From Desulfovibrio legallii (GTDB taxonomy: Bacteria; Desulfobacterota; Desulfovibrionia; Desulfovibrionales; Desulfovibrionaceae), in assembly GCF_900102485.1 (NCBI RefSeq), contig NZ_FNBX01000020.1, positions 1 through 46,917 on the forward strand: 46,917 nucleotides of DNA, in the 5' to 3' direction. Below the pieces are notes generated by a model. That model saw nothing but the letters and a program-made list of their open reading frames with translations. It had not been told where the DNA came from and made no database searches. This document shows, one piece after another, positions 22,872 through 31,345 of this stretch. Positions within the stretch are counted from its first letter, which is position 1. Every line of letters starts with the position of its first letter. The position numbers and the translations under genes are program-made.

Positions 22872-22918
22872 GAAAAAAAGAGCATCCTCCACGGCCACAA
22901 AGGGGCTGCAGAGGATGC
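22872..22918 (-). terminator. Intrinsic terminator of the NifA-like regulator transcript
   Basis: On the minus strand GCATCCTC and GAGGATGC (22911-22918 and 22882-22889) form an 8-bp stem around a partly paired loop, followed by TCTTTTTTTC. It separates the regulator gene from amt. Other sequence in 22592-23126 is AT-rich leader with no gene. Confidence 0.75.
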
Positions 22919-23013
22919 ATAGAGTGAAATATAAGAAATTAAAATGGTTAATGATGTTTTTGGAAATTATACAAAAATGTCGTTTTTGTTGCGAAAATTT
23001 CTTCTGTTCCGTG

Positions 23014-23029
23014 TGTTGTTAGCCTAACA
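23014..23029. promoter_or_regulatory. Candidate NifA-type upstream activator site
   Basis: TGTTGTTAGCCTAACA fits the NifA consensus TGT-N10-ACA and contains a perfect palindrome TGTTAG-C-CTAACA. It lies about 270 bases upstream of the sigma-54 promoter, a normal distance for an enhancer, and in AT-rich, bendable DNA. The palindrome could equally serve another dimeric regulator. Confidence 0.5.
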
Positions 23030-23126
23030 TAAAGAAATTTTTTGTAAAAATTTTTGTCGAAACGGGCAGTTCGGGACAGATAAAAAATACTTTTTTGTAG
23101 ATTCTGTGTCCGCGGGCTTGGCCGCG

Positions 23127-24731
23127 CTAGCCTGCGTCTGTCCGCGCGCCGCCGTTTTTGCGGGGCCGGAAATCCTTGTAGGCGATTCCGTATTTTTTCA
23201 TCCGCAGGGCCATGATCCGTTCCGTCAGGCCCAGGCTGGCCGCGGCCCGGCCCATCTGCCCCTGGCTGCATTCCAGCGCCTCCACTATGGAGGCCCGCTC
23301 CAGCTCGTTGAGCTGCTCCTGCAGGCTGCCGGAAAAGACGGGCCTGGCCGCGCCCGGCAGTTTGCCGCCCGGCGCGCCGTGCTCGCCGTGCAGGGCCGGG
23401 GGCAGATGCTGCGGCAGGATAAGCCCCTCCCGCCCCAGAAGCAGCACGGCGCGCTCCATAACGTTTTCCAGCTCCCGGATGTTGCCGGGCCAGGCGTAGC
23501 GCTGCAGCATGTCCATAACCGCCAGGGAAAGGCGCACGTTGTCCCGCCCGTTGGCCTGGCCGTATTTTTTGATGAAGTGGTTGGCCAGGGGCAGGATGTC
23601 CTCAGGCCGTTGGCGCAGGGGCGGCAGGTTGATGGGAAAGACGTTGAGCCGGTAAAACAGGTCGCGGCGGAAGGTCTCCTCCGCCACCATGCGTTCCAGG
23701 TCGCGGTTGGTGGCCGTGATGAAGCGCACGTCCACATAGTGGGTTTCCATGCCGCCCAGGCGTTCAAAGGCCCGTTCCTGCAGCACGCGCAAGAGCTTGG
23801 CCTGGGTCATGAGCGAAAGCTCGCCCACTTCGTCCAGAAACAGCGTGCCGCCGTTGGCCAGCTCAAAGCGGCCCTTGCGCGTGGCGTTGGCCCCGGTGAA
23901 GGCCCCGCGCTCGTGGCCGAAGAGCTCGCTTTCAATGAGGTTTTCCGGCAGGGCGGCGCAGTTGAGCGAAATAAAGGGCTTGTTGGCCCGCGTGCTGGCC
24001 GCGTGGATGGCCCTGGCGGCCAGCTCCTTGCCCGTGCCCGATTCGCCTTGCAGAAAGACTGTGGTGGTGGAGGGCGCCACCTGGGCTATCTGGGCGTAGA
24101 CTTTTTGCATGCCTTCGGAATTGCCCACAAAGCCGCGCGGGCGCAGGGCCGGAACATTCTCCTCGTCCATGCGCCCCTGGGTTTCCAGGGCCGCGTGCCC
24201 CAGCAGGGTGGAAACAATGGTCAGCAGGCGCATTTCGTCTTCCAGGGTGGCTTCGTCCACCAGCAGGTGGTCCACGGAAAGGGCCCCCACCACCTGATCG
24301 TTGAGCCGGATGGGCACGCAGATGAAGGAAATGTCCTCCTTGCCCAGATCGCGCGAGCGGGTGCGGTTGAGAAACAGCGGTTCTTCCGAGACGTTGGAAA
24401 TGTACATGGGCCGCCCGGTTTCAATGACCCGGCCCGTAATGCCCTCGCCGCGCACATAGCGCCCGCGCCGGGCCTCGGCGGGTTTGAGGCCGTAGGCGGC
24501 CTCAATGCGGATTTCGCCCGTGTTGGGGGAGATAAGGGTAATGGCCCCGCGCATCATGTGCAGGTGCTGGGCCATGAGCTGGAGGGCCTTGTTCAGGGCC
24601 AGGGAAACGTCCGTGGCCGCGTTCATCGTTTCGGAAAGTTCCAGCAGCAGCCTGAGCTGCTCTTCGCGGTGGTCGCGCAAGGACTCTTGGGCGGCGGCAG
24701 CCCGGCGGGGGGAAGATTGGCTGGTTCGCAT
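23127..24731 (-). CDS. nifA: NifA-like sigma-54-dependent activator (GAF, AAA+, HTH)
   Basis: This 534-residue protein has an N-terminal GAF domain (~20-185), a central sigma-54 activation AAA+ domain (~210-440) and a C-terminal Fis-type HTH. Visible motifs are Walker A GESGTGKE, the sigma-54-contacting GAFTGA loop, Walker B GGTLFLDEVGEL and the arginine-finger region FRRDLFYRLNVFPI. The C-terminal HTH includes GQMGRAAASLGLTERIMALRMKKYGI. Domain order and the GAF-type start match NifA/AnfA-class activators. There is no CxxxxC-type interdomain linker of the oxygen-sensitive alphaproteobacterial NifA. It lies upstream of amt on the same strand, but a terminator separates them. Confidence 0.88.
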   Translation of the reverse strand: MRTSQSSPRRAAAAQESLRDHREEQLRLLLELSETMNAATDVSLALNKALQLMAQHLHMMRGAITLISPNTGEIRIEAAYGLKPAEARRGRYVRGEGITGRVIETGRPMYISNVSEEPLFLNRTRSRDLGKEDISFICVPIRLNDQVVGALSVDHLLVDEATLEDEMRLLTIVSTLLGHAALETQGRMDEENVPALRPRGFVGNSEGMQKVYAQIAQVAPSTTTVFLQGESGTGKELAARAIHAASTRANKPFISLNCAALPENLIESELFGHERGAFTGANATRKGRFELANGGTLFLDEVGELSLMTQAKLLRVLQERAFERLGGMETHYVDVRFITATNRDLERMVAEETFRRDLFYRLNVFPINLPPLRQRPEDILPLANHFIKKYGQANGRDNVRLSLAVMDMLQRYAWPGNIRELENVMERAVLLLGREGLILPQHLPPALHGEHGAPGGKLPGAARPVFSGSLQEQLNELERASIVEALECSQGQMGRAAASLGLTERIMALRMKKYGIAYKDFRPRKNGGARTDAG

Positions 24732-24783
24732 GGCTCTCTGAGGCCCGCCTTCCCGGCGCGGCAGGCCGGCGCGGCGGGCGGGG

Positions 24784-25746
24784 TTAAGCGTTGTGCAGGG
24801 TCAGGTAGAGATCGCCCTGCCAGGGCCCCACGCGCTTGCCCAGGCCGCGCAAACGCACGGGCTTGCCCACGGCAAAGTCCGGCGGCAGGGTGATCTCCAC
24901 GGTTCTCAGCTCTCCGGAAAAGGCCTGGCGGATCTGCAGGCGCACGCGCTTGCCTGGGGCCAGGTGGGCGGCGGGCAGGGTCAGGCTTTGCTCCTCGTCA
25001 ATCTGGCGGCGCAGCCAGCCCTTGACCAGGCCCGTTACGCCGCCGGGGTCGGCTTCGCCCTTGGGCGCGCCCCAGAGCAGATTGGCCCGGTGCAGTCTGG
25101 CGGTCTTTGGGGCGGTTTCGCGGGCCCGCGCCCGGGCGGACTGGGGGCCGGCCTCGGCCCCGGCCTGGGGCGGCGGCGTGGCCTGCTGCCGGTTCAGCTC
25201 GCTGTAAATATCCTCAAACACCCGGCGGGCAAAGGGATCGTTGAGCAGGTCGCGCAGCACGTCGTGCTCCGCGTAGGCGGCGCGCCCCGCCGCGCTCTGG
25301 CGGTCTGCGGCCTGCGCGTCCGTTGCCGCGTCCGCCGTTCCGTCCTCTGCCCTGTCTTCCGCCTGTCCGGCGGGGCGCTCGGTTTCGTCCCGCCCTTCCG
25401 CCCGCGCAGCGCGCGCGCCCTTGTCGGCGTTCGGGTCCGCGGCGGGTCCGGCCGCTTGCGCGGGACCGCCTTCCGCGGCGTCGTCCTCGTGGGCCTTCTG
25501 CTCCTGCCGGGGCTGCGCCGCTTCCTCCGATCCGGGCTGGAGCACGGCGGAAAGGGCCACATAGGCTTCGTTAAGCAGCTGAAATTTGCGGCCCGCATCG
25601 GCCTGGCCGGGGTGCAGGTCCGGGTGCAGCTCAAAAGCCCGCCGCCGGTAGGCCCGCTTAAGGGCGGCCAGGTCCGCTCCCGGCTCCAGGCGCAGGATGG
25701 CGTAACATTCCTTGAGGCTTGGCTGGCGTGGGCTACGGCGTCGCAT
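24784..25746 (-). CDS. DnaJ-like co-chaperone (J domain plus substrate-binding C-terminal part)
   Basis: In this 320-residue protein, residues ~12-66 are a J domain with HPD at 41-43 and the KFQLLNEAYVAL helix, which would stimulate a DnaK ATPase. A ~110-residue Ala/Glu/Asp-rich, probably disordered linker follows, then a short C-terminal beta domain like that of CbpA/DnaJ (KPVRLRGLGKRVGPWQGDLYL). No Cys-rich zinc region is present, so this is a type II-like J protein, not canonical DnaJ. The ATG lies 4 bases after the upstream gene's stop, so it is co-transcribed with the cysteine-cluster protein and the antiporter. Confidence 0.85.
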   Translation of the reverse strand: MRRRSPRQPSLKECYAILRLEPGADLAALKRAYRRRAFELHPDLHPGQADAGRKFQLLNEAYVALSAVLQPGSEEAAQPRQEQKAHEDDAAEGGPAQAAGPAADPNADKGARAARAEGRDETERPAGQAEDRAEDGTADAATDAQAADRQSAAGRAAYAEHDVLRDLLNDPFARRVFEDIYSELNRQQATPPPQAGAEAGPQSARARARETAPKTARLHRANLLWGAPKGEADPGGVTGLVKGWLRRQIDEEQSLTLPAAHLAPGKRVRLQIRQAFSGELRTVEITLPPDFAVGKPVRLRGLGKRVGPWQGDLYLTLHNA

Positions 25747-25750
25747 GGCG

Positions 25751-26191
25751 TTATTTGAGGATCAGGGCGTTGGCTTCGCAGCGCGGGTCGCGGGCCAGCA
25801 GGCCGTGGGTGCGCAGGTAGGCGCGTCCGGCTTGGGCGAAGGCCGTGTGGGTGGCCTCCGGCGCGATGCCGGGGCAGTATTCCTTGGCCATGGCGAGGCT
25901 GGCCGCATCCTCAATATTGCCGCGAAAAAACGGCCAGGCCCGGCACACGGCGGGCTTGCCCGCATGCACCCCGCAGCCCGCGCCGGGACGGAAAAAAATG
26001 CAGAAGCCGTCCGCCCCCGCGCGCAGCTGCCATTTGCCGCCCAAGCGTTCGCAGTAGCGGGCCAGAACCTCCGCTTCGGGCAGGGCCAGGTGCCCGGCCA
26101 GGCGGGTGAGGTCTGCGGGGCTGACCACAATGCCGCCCTTGCCCTGGCAGCAGTGGCCGCACATGCGGCAGTGGAACACGGCGGCGCTCAT
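25751..26191 (-). CDS. YkgJ-family cysteine-cluster protein
   Basis: Small protein (146 aa from this start) with the UPF0153/YkgJ signature CRMCGHCCQGKGG near the N-terminus, then GAGCGVHAGKPAVCRAWPFF with two further cysteines, and later single cysteines. These are thought to hold zinc or an Fe-S cluster. The biochemical role is not established for most members. I chose the ATG at 26191, which overlaps the antiporter's stop as ATGA and has AAGGA upstream; another ATG at 26200 is possible. It sits in a tight minus-strand run between the antiporter and the DnaJ-like gene. Confidence 0.8.
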   Translation of the reverse strand: MSAAVFHCRMCGHCCQGKGGIVVSPADLTRLAGHLALPEAEVLARYCERLGGKWQLRAGADGFCIFFRPGAGCGVHAGKPAVCRAWPFFRGNIEDAASLAMAKEYCPGIAPEATHTAFAQAGRAYLRTHGLLARDPRCEANALILK

Positions 26192-28209
26192 GGTTCGCAT
26201 CCTTGGGGCTCCGGTGCGGTTGCATTTTCTTTGCCCTGGCGCAGGGGGCCGGAAAACAGCGGGGTTATGGCCAGCAGTTTGTTGGTGCTGCCGAAAATAT
26301 ACACAATATCGCCGGGCTCGAAAACCGTGTCCGCTTCGGGCGAGGCCAGGGTTACGCCTTCGCGCAGGATGGCGATGACCGTAACGCCGTAAGCCTTGCG
26401 CATCTGGCTTTGGGCCAGGCTCTGGCCGCAGAGGGGCGATGCCGCGCCCAGGCGCATGGCCTGCACGCCCATGTCCGGCAGGCGTCTGACCATGGCGTCC
26501 ACTGCGTCCACCGAGTGGCTCATGCGCCGGATCATGCGGTAGTTTTCCTGCCGGATGCGGGCGGCGAAGGCGTCGATGTCCTGGCGGGGCACCAGGTATT
26601 GGGTGAGCACGCGGGAGAAGATTTCGATGGAAGTTTCAAATTCTTCGGCCACCACTTCATCTGCGCCCAGGCGGCGCAGGGGGGCCACCTCGGCCACAAA
26701 GCGGGTGCGGGCAATGATGTGCAGGTTGGGGTTGAAGCGCCGGGCCTCGGTAACGATGGCCCGCACGGCCGCCGGGTCGGAAATGACGATGACCAGCACC
26801 CGCGCCTTGGTCACGCCCAGGTGTTCCAGCACCACAGGCTGGGAGGCGTCGCCGTGGGCGATGGGCTCCTTGTGGCGGTAGCGGCTCACGGTTTCCGGGT
26901 TCATTTCCAGGATGGTGTAGGCGATGCCCGATTCCCTGGCCACATGGGCCAGGTGTTTGCCGCTGATGCCGAAGCCCACGATGATGAGGTGATCCTGCAA
27001 GGGGCAGCCTTCGGCCTCGGCTTCGGCGGCTTCCGGGGTTTCGTTCCGTCCGCCGGGCAGCCGGGCGGCCAGGCGGGGCGCGATGGCCATGAGGCCTGGG
27101 GTGAGCATCATGGTCAGCACGCTCACGTCCAGAAAGTTCTGGTAGGCGTTCATGTCAAAAAGCCCGGCGGCCAGGCCAGAGGCGGCCAGCACAAAGGCGA
27201 ATTCGCCCACCTGCGCGAGGCTCAGCGAGGTGACCACGGCCGTGCGCAGAGGGTAGCCCTGGATGAGCACGGCGGGCAGGGTGAGCAGCGTTTTGAGGAT
27301 GATGAAGACGGCCGTATAGGCGATGATGGAAAAAAAGTGGGCTCCGAAAAAATCCACATTGAGCATCATGCCCACGGAGATGAAAAAAAGGCTCATGAAA
27401 ACGTCGCGGTAGGGCAATATGCCCGCGATGACGCTCATGCTGTACTGGGATCGGGCCAGCATGAGCCCGGCCAGAAAGGCCCCCAGGGAGAGGGAAAGGC
27501 CCAGAATGTTGGTGAGCAGGGCCATGCCCAGGCAGAGGCCCAGGGTGGTGAGCAAAAGGATTTCGCGGGTGCGGGTGCGCACCACGGCTTCCATAAGGCG
27601 GTTGAGCCCGAAGCGGGCGAAAAGCAGCACCCCGCCCAGCACCAGCACCACCCAGAGCACGGAAAGGACGGCATCCTTCAGGGAAAGGTCCAGCGTGCCG
27701 GCGAGCAGGGGCACGCAGAGCAGCATGGGGGCCACCATAATGTCCTGAAAGACCAGGATGGCCAGGGAAAGACGGCCCGTGGGGGTATTGGTGGAGCCTT
27801 TTTCCTGCATAATGCGCAGGACAATGGCCGAGGAGGAAAGCGCCACCAGGCAGCCCCAGAGAACGCCCTGCTGGTAGGGCAGGCCCTGGGTCAGGGCGAG
27901 GCCCGTGACGGCCAGCACCGTAAGGCCGATCTGCAGGCTGCCGCCCAGAAAGACCGGGCGCTTGAGGCGGTTCAGGGCGTCGCCCGAAAGCTCCATGCCG
28001 ATGGTAAAAAGCAGCAGGGCCACGCCGATTTCCGCCACATGGTCAATGGCCTGGCGGTCGCGCACCACGCCCAGCAGGGAAGGGCCGCAGAGCACGCCCG
28101 TGAGCAGAAAACCCACGGTGGCCGGCAGTTTGATTTTATTGCAGACAATGGTGACCACAATGGAAAGCAGAAAAATGGTCACGATCTCATAGAGCAAAGG
28201 GACGTCCAT
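26188..28209 (-). CDS. CPA2-family cation/proton antiporter with TrkA domains (KefB/YbaL-like)
   Basis: This 673-residue inner-membrane protein has about twelve helices from residue 5 to ~385 (Na+/H+ exchanger fold). A cytosolic RCK/TrkA-N nucleotide-binding domain follows from ~420 with the Rossmann motif LIIVGFGISGKHLAH, then a TrkA-C domain at the end (VTLASPEADTVFEPGDIVYIFGS). It probably exchanges K+ or Na+ for H+ under control of a bound nucleotide. I chose the ATG at 28209 with GGAGG four bases upstream. A TATAAT on the minus strand at 28334-28339 might be the -10 of its promoter, but the -35 is poor. mutL lies 195 bases upstream on the same strand. Confidence 0.9.
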   Translation of the reverse strand: MDVPLLYEIVTIFLLSIVVTIVCNKIKLPATVGFLLTGVLCGPSLLGVVRDRQAIDHVAEIGVALLLFTIGMELSGDALNRLKRPVFLGGSLQIGLTVLAVTGLALTQGLPYQQGVLWGCLVALSSSAIVLRIMQEKGSTNTPTGRLSLAILVFQDIMVAPMLLCVPLLAGTLDLSLKDAVLSVLWVVLVLGGVLLFARFGLNRLMEAVVRTRTREILLLTTLGLCLGMALLTNILGLSLSLGAFLAGLMLARSQYSMSVIAGILPYRDVFMSLFFISVGMMLNVDFFGAHFFSIIAYTAVFIILKTLLTLPAVLIQGYPLRTAVVTSLSLAQVGEFAFVLAASGLAAGLFDMNAYQNFLDVSVLTMMLTPGLMAIAPRLAARLPGGRNETPEAAEAEAEGCPLQDHLIIVGFGISGKHLAHVARESGIAYTILEMNPETVSRYRHKEPIAHGDASQPVVLEHLGVTKARVLVIVISDPAAVRAIVTEARRFNPNLHIIARTRFVAEVAPLRRLGADEVVAEEFETSIEIFSRVLTQYLVPRQDIDAFAARIRQENYRMIRRMSHSVDAVDAMVRRLPDMGVQAMRLGAASPLCGQSLAQSQMRKAYGVTVIAILREGVTLASPEADTVFEPGDIVYIFGSTNKLLAITPLFSGPLRQGKENATAPEPQGCEP

Positions 28210-28404
28210 GCGGCCTCCGTGGGGCGCAAAATACACGCCGCAGCCTTCTAAGGCAAGCCTGCGGCCGTGCCGATCAGGGCGAGCGCGGCGTCTGCTGCGG
28301 CCCTGCCGGGCCCTCCGCCCATATAGCGGAGGCATTATATAGGGTTGCGTTGTTGCCGCAGGGAGAACGTAGCGCGTTGGCCCAGGCGGCAGCCCTGAGC
28401 GCGG

Positions 28405-30537
28405 CTACGATTGCCGCCGCTTAAACAGTTTTTCCAGCGCGGCCGCATCCCAGCGCAGCACGCAGGGGCGGCCGTGGGGGCAGTATTCCCGCTCCGGCGT
28501 CTGCAGCCACTGACGCAGCAGCCCGGCGGCCTCGTCGTCCGTCAGGGCTTGTCCCGCCTTGATGGCGGCCTTGCAGGACATGGAGGCGAACAGGGCCGTG
28601 AGGTCGTCCTTGCGGCCGGCCAGGGCTTCTTCCAGAAACTGCCGGGCCTCGGCCCGGCTGAGCACGGGCGGCACGGCCGTGACCCGCAGGCCCCCGGCCT
28701 CGCTCCGCGCGCTGAAGCCCAGGGCCTCCAGGCGCGGGCGCAGGGCGTAGAAGCGCTCCGCTTCCGCCGGGGGCAGGGGCAGCTCCAGGGGCAGGGCCAG
28801 CAATTGCCCGGTGCCCGCAAAGCCGCCCTGACGCAGCCTGGCGTAGAGCACGCGCTCGTGGGCGGCGTGCTGGTCCACCAGCACCAGCGCGCCTTCCTGG
28901 TCGCGCAGCGTCAGATAGGTGGCGGCCACCTGCCCCAGATAGACAAAGGGCCCCACCCGCACGGGTTCCCGCCCGGCTCCTGCCGCGCCGGGGGGCGTGG
29001 GCCCGGCTTCGTCCTGGGCCGCCCCATAGGCGGTGGCGGCTTCCGCCAGGGCGGCCAGGGGCGCGGCCCCGTCCGCCCAAAGGCTTTGGGGGGCCTCCGG
29101 CCCGGCCGTCGCTTCCGGGGCAGCCGTTGCGCGGGCGGCGGCCGTTGGCGTAAAAATGGGCTGGACGTGCGGGACTCGCTCCGGCATGGTCTCGGTCGCG
29201 CCGCCGCGCGGGGCCGCCGCGTCTGGCGCTGCAGGGGCCTCCAGCGCGCCCGCTGCGTCCGCCGCCGGGGAGGCCGCCGGTGTCTCCGTCGGCCTTGGTG
29301 CGGGGATCGCCGCGGCGTCCGGTTGGGGGCGGCGCACTTCCCAGGGGGCAACGCCCTCAGGTTCCGGCCGGGGGCGCTCCAGCAGCGGGGGCTGGTCCAG
29401 CCGCCCCCAGAAGCCCAGGGGCCGGGGGGCGTCCGGGCTGTTGTCCGAACTGTTGTTTCTCGGGGCGCTCGCGGGCGCGTCCGTTCCGGCGGCTGCCGCC
29501 GCGTCCCAACCGCCCACCGCCAGGTCGAAGGAGGTGAGCAGCGCCCCCTGCACGGCGTGGAGCACGGCGGAAAACACGGCGGATTCGTCGCGGAAGCGCA
29601 CTTCGCTCTTGGCCGGGTGCACGTTGACGTCCACTTCGGCGGGGTCCAGATCCACAAAAAGCACCGCCTGGGGGTAGTCGCGGCTGGTGAGGCGGCCTTT
29701 GTAGGCCTGGCGCACGGCGCTGAGCAGGCGTTTGTCCGTGACGGCGCGGTTGTTGACATAGAGCAGGATGCGGTCGCCGCGGGGCTGGCTCACGTTGGGC
29801 AGGGCGGCCAGGCCGTGGGCGCGGACGCCGTGGCGCGTGGCATCGAAGGGGCGCAGGGCTTCCACCACCAGGCGGGGCCAGATGCGGGCCAGGCGGCGGG
29901 GCAGGTCTTCTCCGGGCAGAAAGCGCAGGGCCTCGCGCTCGCCGGAGAAAAGGGCGAAGCCCACTTCCGGCCGGGTCAGAGCCAGGCGGGCCAGCCAATC
30001 CTGAGCGCGTTTGAACTCCGTGCCGGGGGTCTTTAAAAATTTCAGCCGCGCTGGTATGTTGCTGAAAAGATCACGGACATCCACCACCGTGCCCTGGTGC
30101 AGAGCCGCCGGGGCCGCGCTTTTGAGGCGGCCGTGCTCCACCTCCACGCAGTGGGCCGGTTGCACGCCTGCGGGCGTGCGCAGGGCGGAAGTGATGGCAA
30201 AGCGCGATACAGAGGCGATGCTCGGCAGGGCCTCGCCCCGGAAGCCGTAGGAGCGGATGCGCTCCAGGTCTTCCATTTGGGTGATTTTGCTGGTGGCGTG
30301 GCGGGTGACGGCCAGCTCCAGCTCGTCGGCGGGGATGCCCGCGCCGTCGTCCTGCACGCGGATGCGGCTTTGGCCGCCGTTTTCCAGCAGGACGTCGATC
30401 TGACGGGCCTGGGCGTCGAGGCTGTTTTCCACCAGTTCTTTCACCACGCTGGCGGGGCGTTCCACCACCTCGCCGGCGGCAATCTGATTACGCAGAGCGG
30501 GCGGTAACAAACGAATATGCGAAAATTTTCCGGTCAT
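28405..30537 (-). CDS. mutL: DNA mismatch repair protein MutL
   Basis: This 710-residue protein has an N-terminal GHKL ATPase domain with ELVENSLDA, DDGAGI, ATSKI and YGFRGEALPSI, then a transducer domain to ~330. A ~170-residue Pro/Ala-rich linker follows, then a C-terminal dimerisation domain. Endonuclease-type motifs are present there (VDQHAAHERVLY, SCKAAIKAG, CPHGRP). The last acidic residue of the DQHA(X)2E(X)4E motif is Ala in this protein (ERVLYA). I chose the ATG at 30537, preceded by TGGAG, giving MTGKFSHIRLLP; the long upstream open frame is not coding. It diverges from the small zinc-ribbon gene at 30712. Confidence 0.93.
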   Translation of the reverse strand: MTGKFSHIRLLPPALRNQIAAGEVVERPASVVKELVENSLDAQARQIDVLLENGGQSRIRVQDDGAGIPADELELAVTRHATSKITQMEDLERIRSYGFRGEALPSIASVSRFAITSALRTPAGVQPAHCVEVEHGRLKSAAPAALHQGTVVDVRDLFSNIPARLKFLKTPGTEFKRAQDWLARLALTRPEVGFALFSGEREALRFLPGEDLPRRLARIWPRLVVEALRPFDATRHGVRAHGLAALPNVSQPRGDRILLYVNNRAVTDKRLLSAVRQAYKGRLTSRDYPQAVLFVDLDPAEVDVNVHPAKSEVRFRDESAVFSAVLHAVQGALLTSFDLAVGGWDAAAAAGTDAPASAPRNNSSDNSPDAPRPLGFWGRLDQPPLLERPRPEPEGVAPWEVRRPQPDAAAIPAPRPTETPAASPAADAAGALEAPAAPDAAAPRGGATETMPERVPHVQPIFTPTAAARATAAPEATAGPEAPQSLWADGAAPLAALAEAATAYGAAQDEAGPTPPGAAGAGREPVRVGPFVYLGQVAATYLTLRDQEGALVLVDQHAAHERVLYARLRQGGFAGTGQLLALPLELPLPPAEAERFYALRPRLEALGFSARSEAGGLRVTAVPPVLSRAEARQFLEEALAGRKDDLTALFASMSCKAAIKAGQALTDDEAAGLLRQWLQTPEREYCPHGRPCVLRWDAAALEKLFKRRQS

Positions 30538-30711
30538 GGCTCCAGTGTATGCGGGCGTGCGGGGCAAGGCAAGCGGCGGGTGCGGGCCTGCGCCTGGCGG
30601 CGTGGGGGGGCTTGCCTTGGCGCGCGCTGTGCTTATGTATGGAAAGGCAGGCTTGGCCTGCGCGCCGCAAGAGCGTTGGCGCGCCGCCTGGCCCGCCGGG
30701 AGGTATCCGCC

Positions 30712-31017
30712 ATGCGCAATAACCCTATCAAAGCTATTGCTGAACCCTTGCGGGGGCCCCTGGTGCCCAAGGGCTATGACCCGGAACTGCTCTATGTGGA
30801 GTGCGGGCGTTGCGGCTCCCCGGTCATGTGGGAGAAGGGCAAGGCCTCGCAGATTCTCGGCCTGGCGGGCATCGACCCGCTGGAGCTGGACGCTTCCTGC
30901 ATGCTGGTGACGGACGGCTGCCCCATGTGCGGCGGCAAGGGGCACTATACGGTGCAGATTTTCCGGGTGGGCGGGGATACGCCCAGCCGCAGGCCGCCGT
31001 ACTACGGCAACGCCTGA
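30712..31017 (+). CDS. Small zinc-ribbon-like protein, unknown function
   Basis: I do not recognise this 101-residue protein. It has two CxxC knuckles (VECGRCGSPV at ~34-43 and DGCPMCGGKGHY at ~75) that would make a four-cysteine zinc ribbon, and no membrane segment. GGGAGG lies eight bases before the ATG at 30712; the open frame extends upstream through a region shadowing mutL's leader. It is a single-gene unit divergent from mutL, closed by a strong terminator 60 bases after the stop. The start codon context and terminator make it a credible real gene. Confidence 0.75.
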   Translation: MRNNPIKAIAEPLRGPLVPKGYDPELLYVECGRCGSPVMWEKGKASQILGLAGIDPLELDASCMLVTDGCPMCGGKGHYTVQIFRVGGDTPSRRPPYYGNA

Positions 31018-31077
31018 GCATTGCGGCCGCGCGCGGGCGCGGCGGAACAGGCCGGCGGCCAGGGGGCCGTTATGCCG

Positions 31078-31128
31078 CGCCGCGGGCGTTCTCCGGAGCA
31101 GATGACCGGAGGACGCCCGCGGCGTTTT
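31078..31128 (+). terminator. Strong intrinsic terminator after the zinc-ribbon gene
   Basis: Nineteen-base arms (31078-31096 and 31106-31124) with one mismatch close a 9-base loop and are followed by TTTT. The stretch from here to the tandem repeat at 31250 contains no gene. Confidence 0.85.
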
Positions 31129-31249
31129 GGGTAGGCGGGGAGGGGATTTTGCGGCCCCTCTCCGCTTCTGGGGCAAGGCCCTTCTCATAAGGGCGGCAGC
31201 GCCTTTGCCGCGCGGTTACGCGCCGGAAGGGGCGCCTTGCCTGCCCGCG

Positions 31250-31345
31250 AACACGTTGGTCCTAGGACACGTTGGGCCTAGGACACGTTGGGCCTAGGAC
31301 ACGTTGGGCCTAGAACACGTTGGGCTTAGAACACGTTGGGGTTGA
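31250..31345. repeat. Six tandem copies of a 16-bp unit covering the lctP stop codon
   Basis: Consensus AACACGTTGGGCCTAG. Copies start at 31250, 31266, 31282, 31298, 31314 and 31330; the middle three are identical and the outer ones differ at 1-4 positions. The copy at 31330 is the coding end of lactate permease (NPNV) and the unit includes the stop codon, so the others are 3' copies of the gene's own tail, in shifting frames. Confidence 0.95.

Noticed and set aside
28334..28339. TATAAT on the minus strand as antiporter promoter
   Set aside because: The hexamer 16-18 bases upstream does not resemble a -35 box, so it is only mentioned in the antiporter entry.
31250..31345. CRISPR array at the 16-bp tandem repeats
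   Set aside because: Units are contiguous with no spacers and no cas genes are present; they are copies of the lctP tail.
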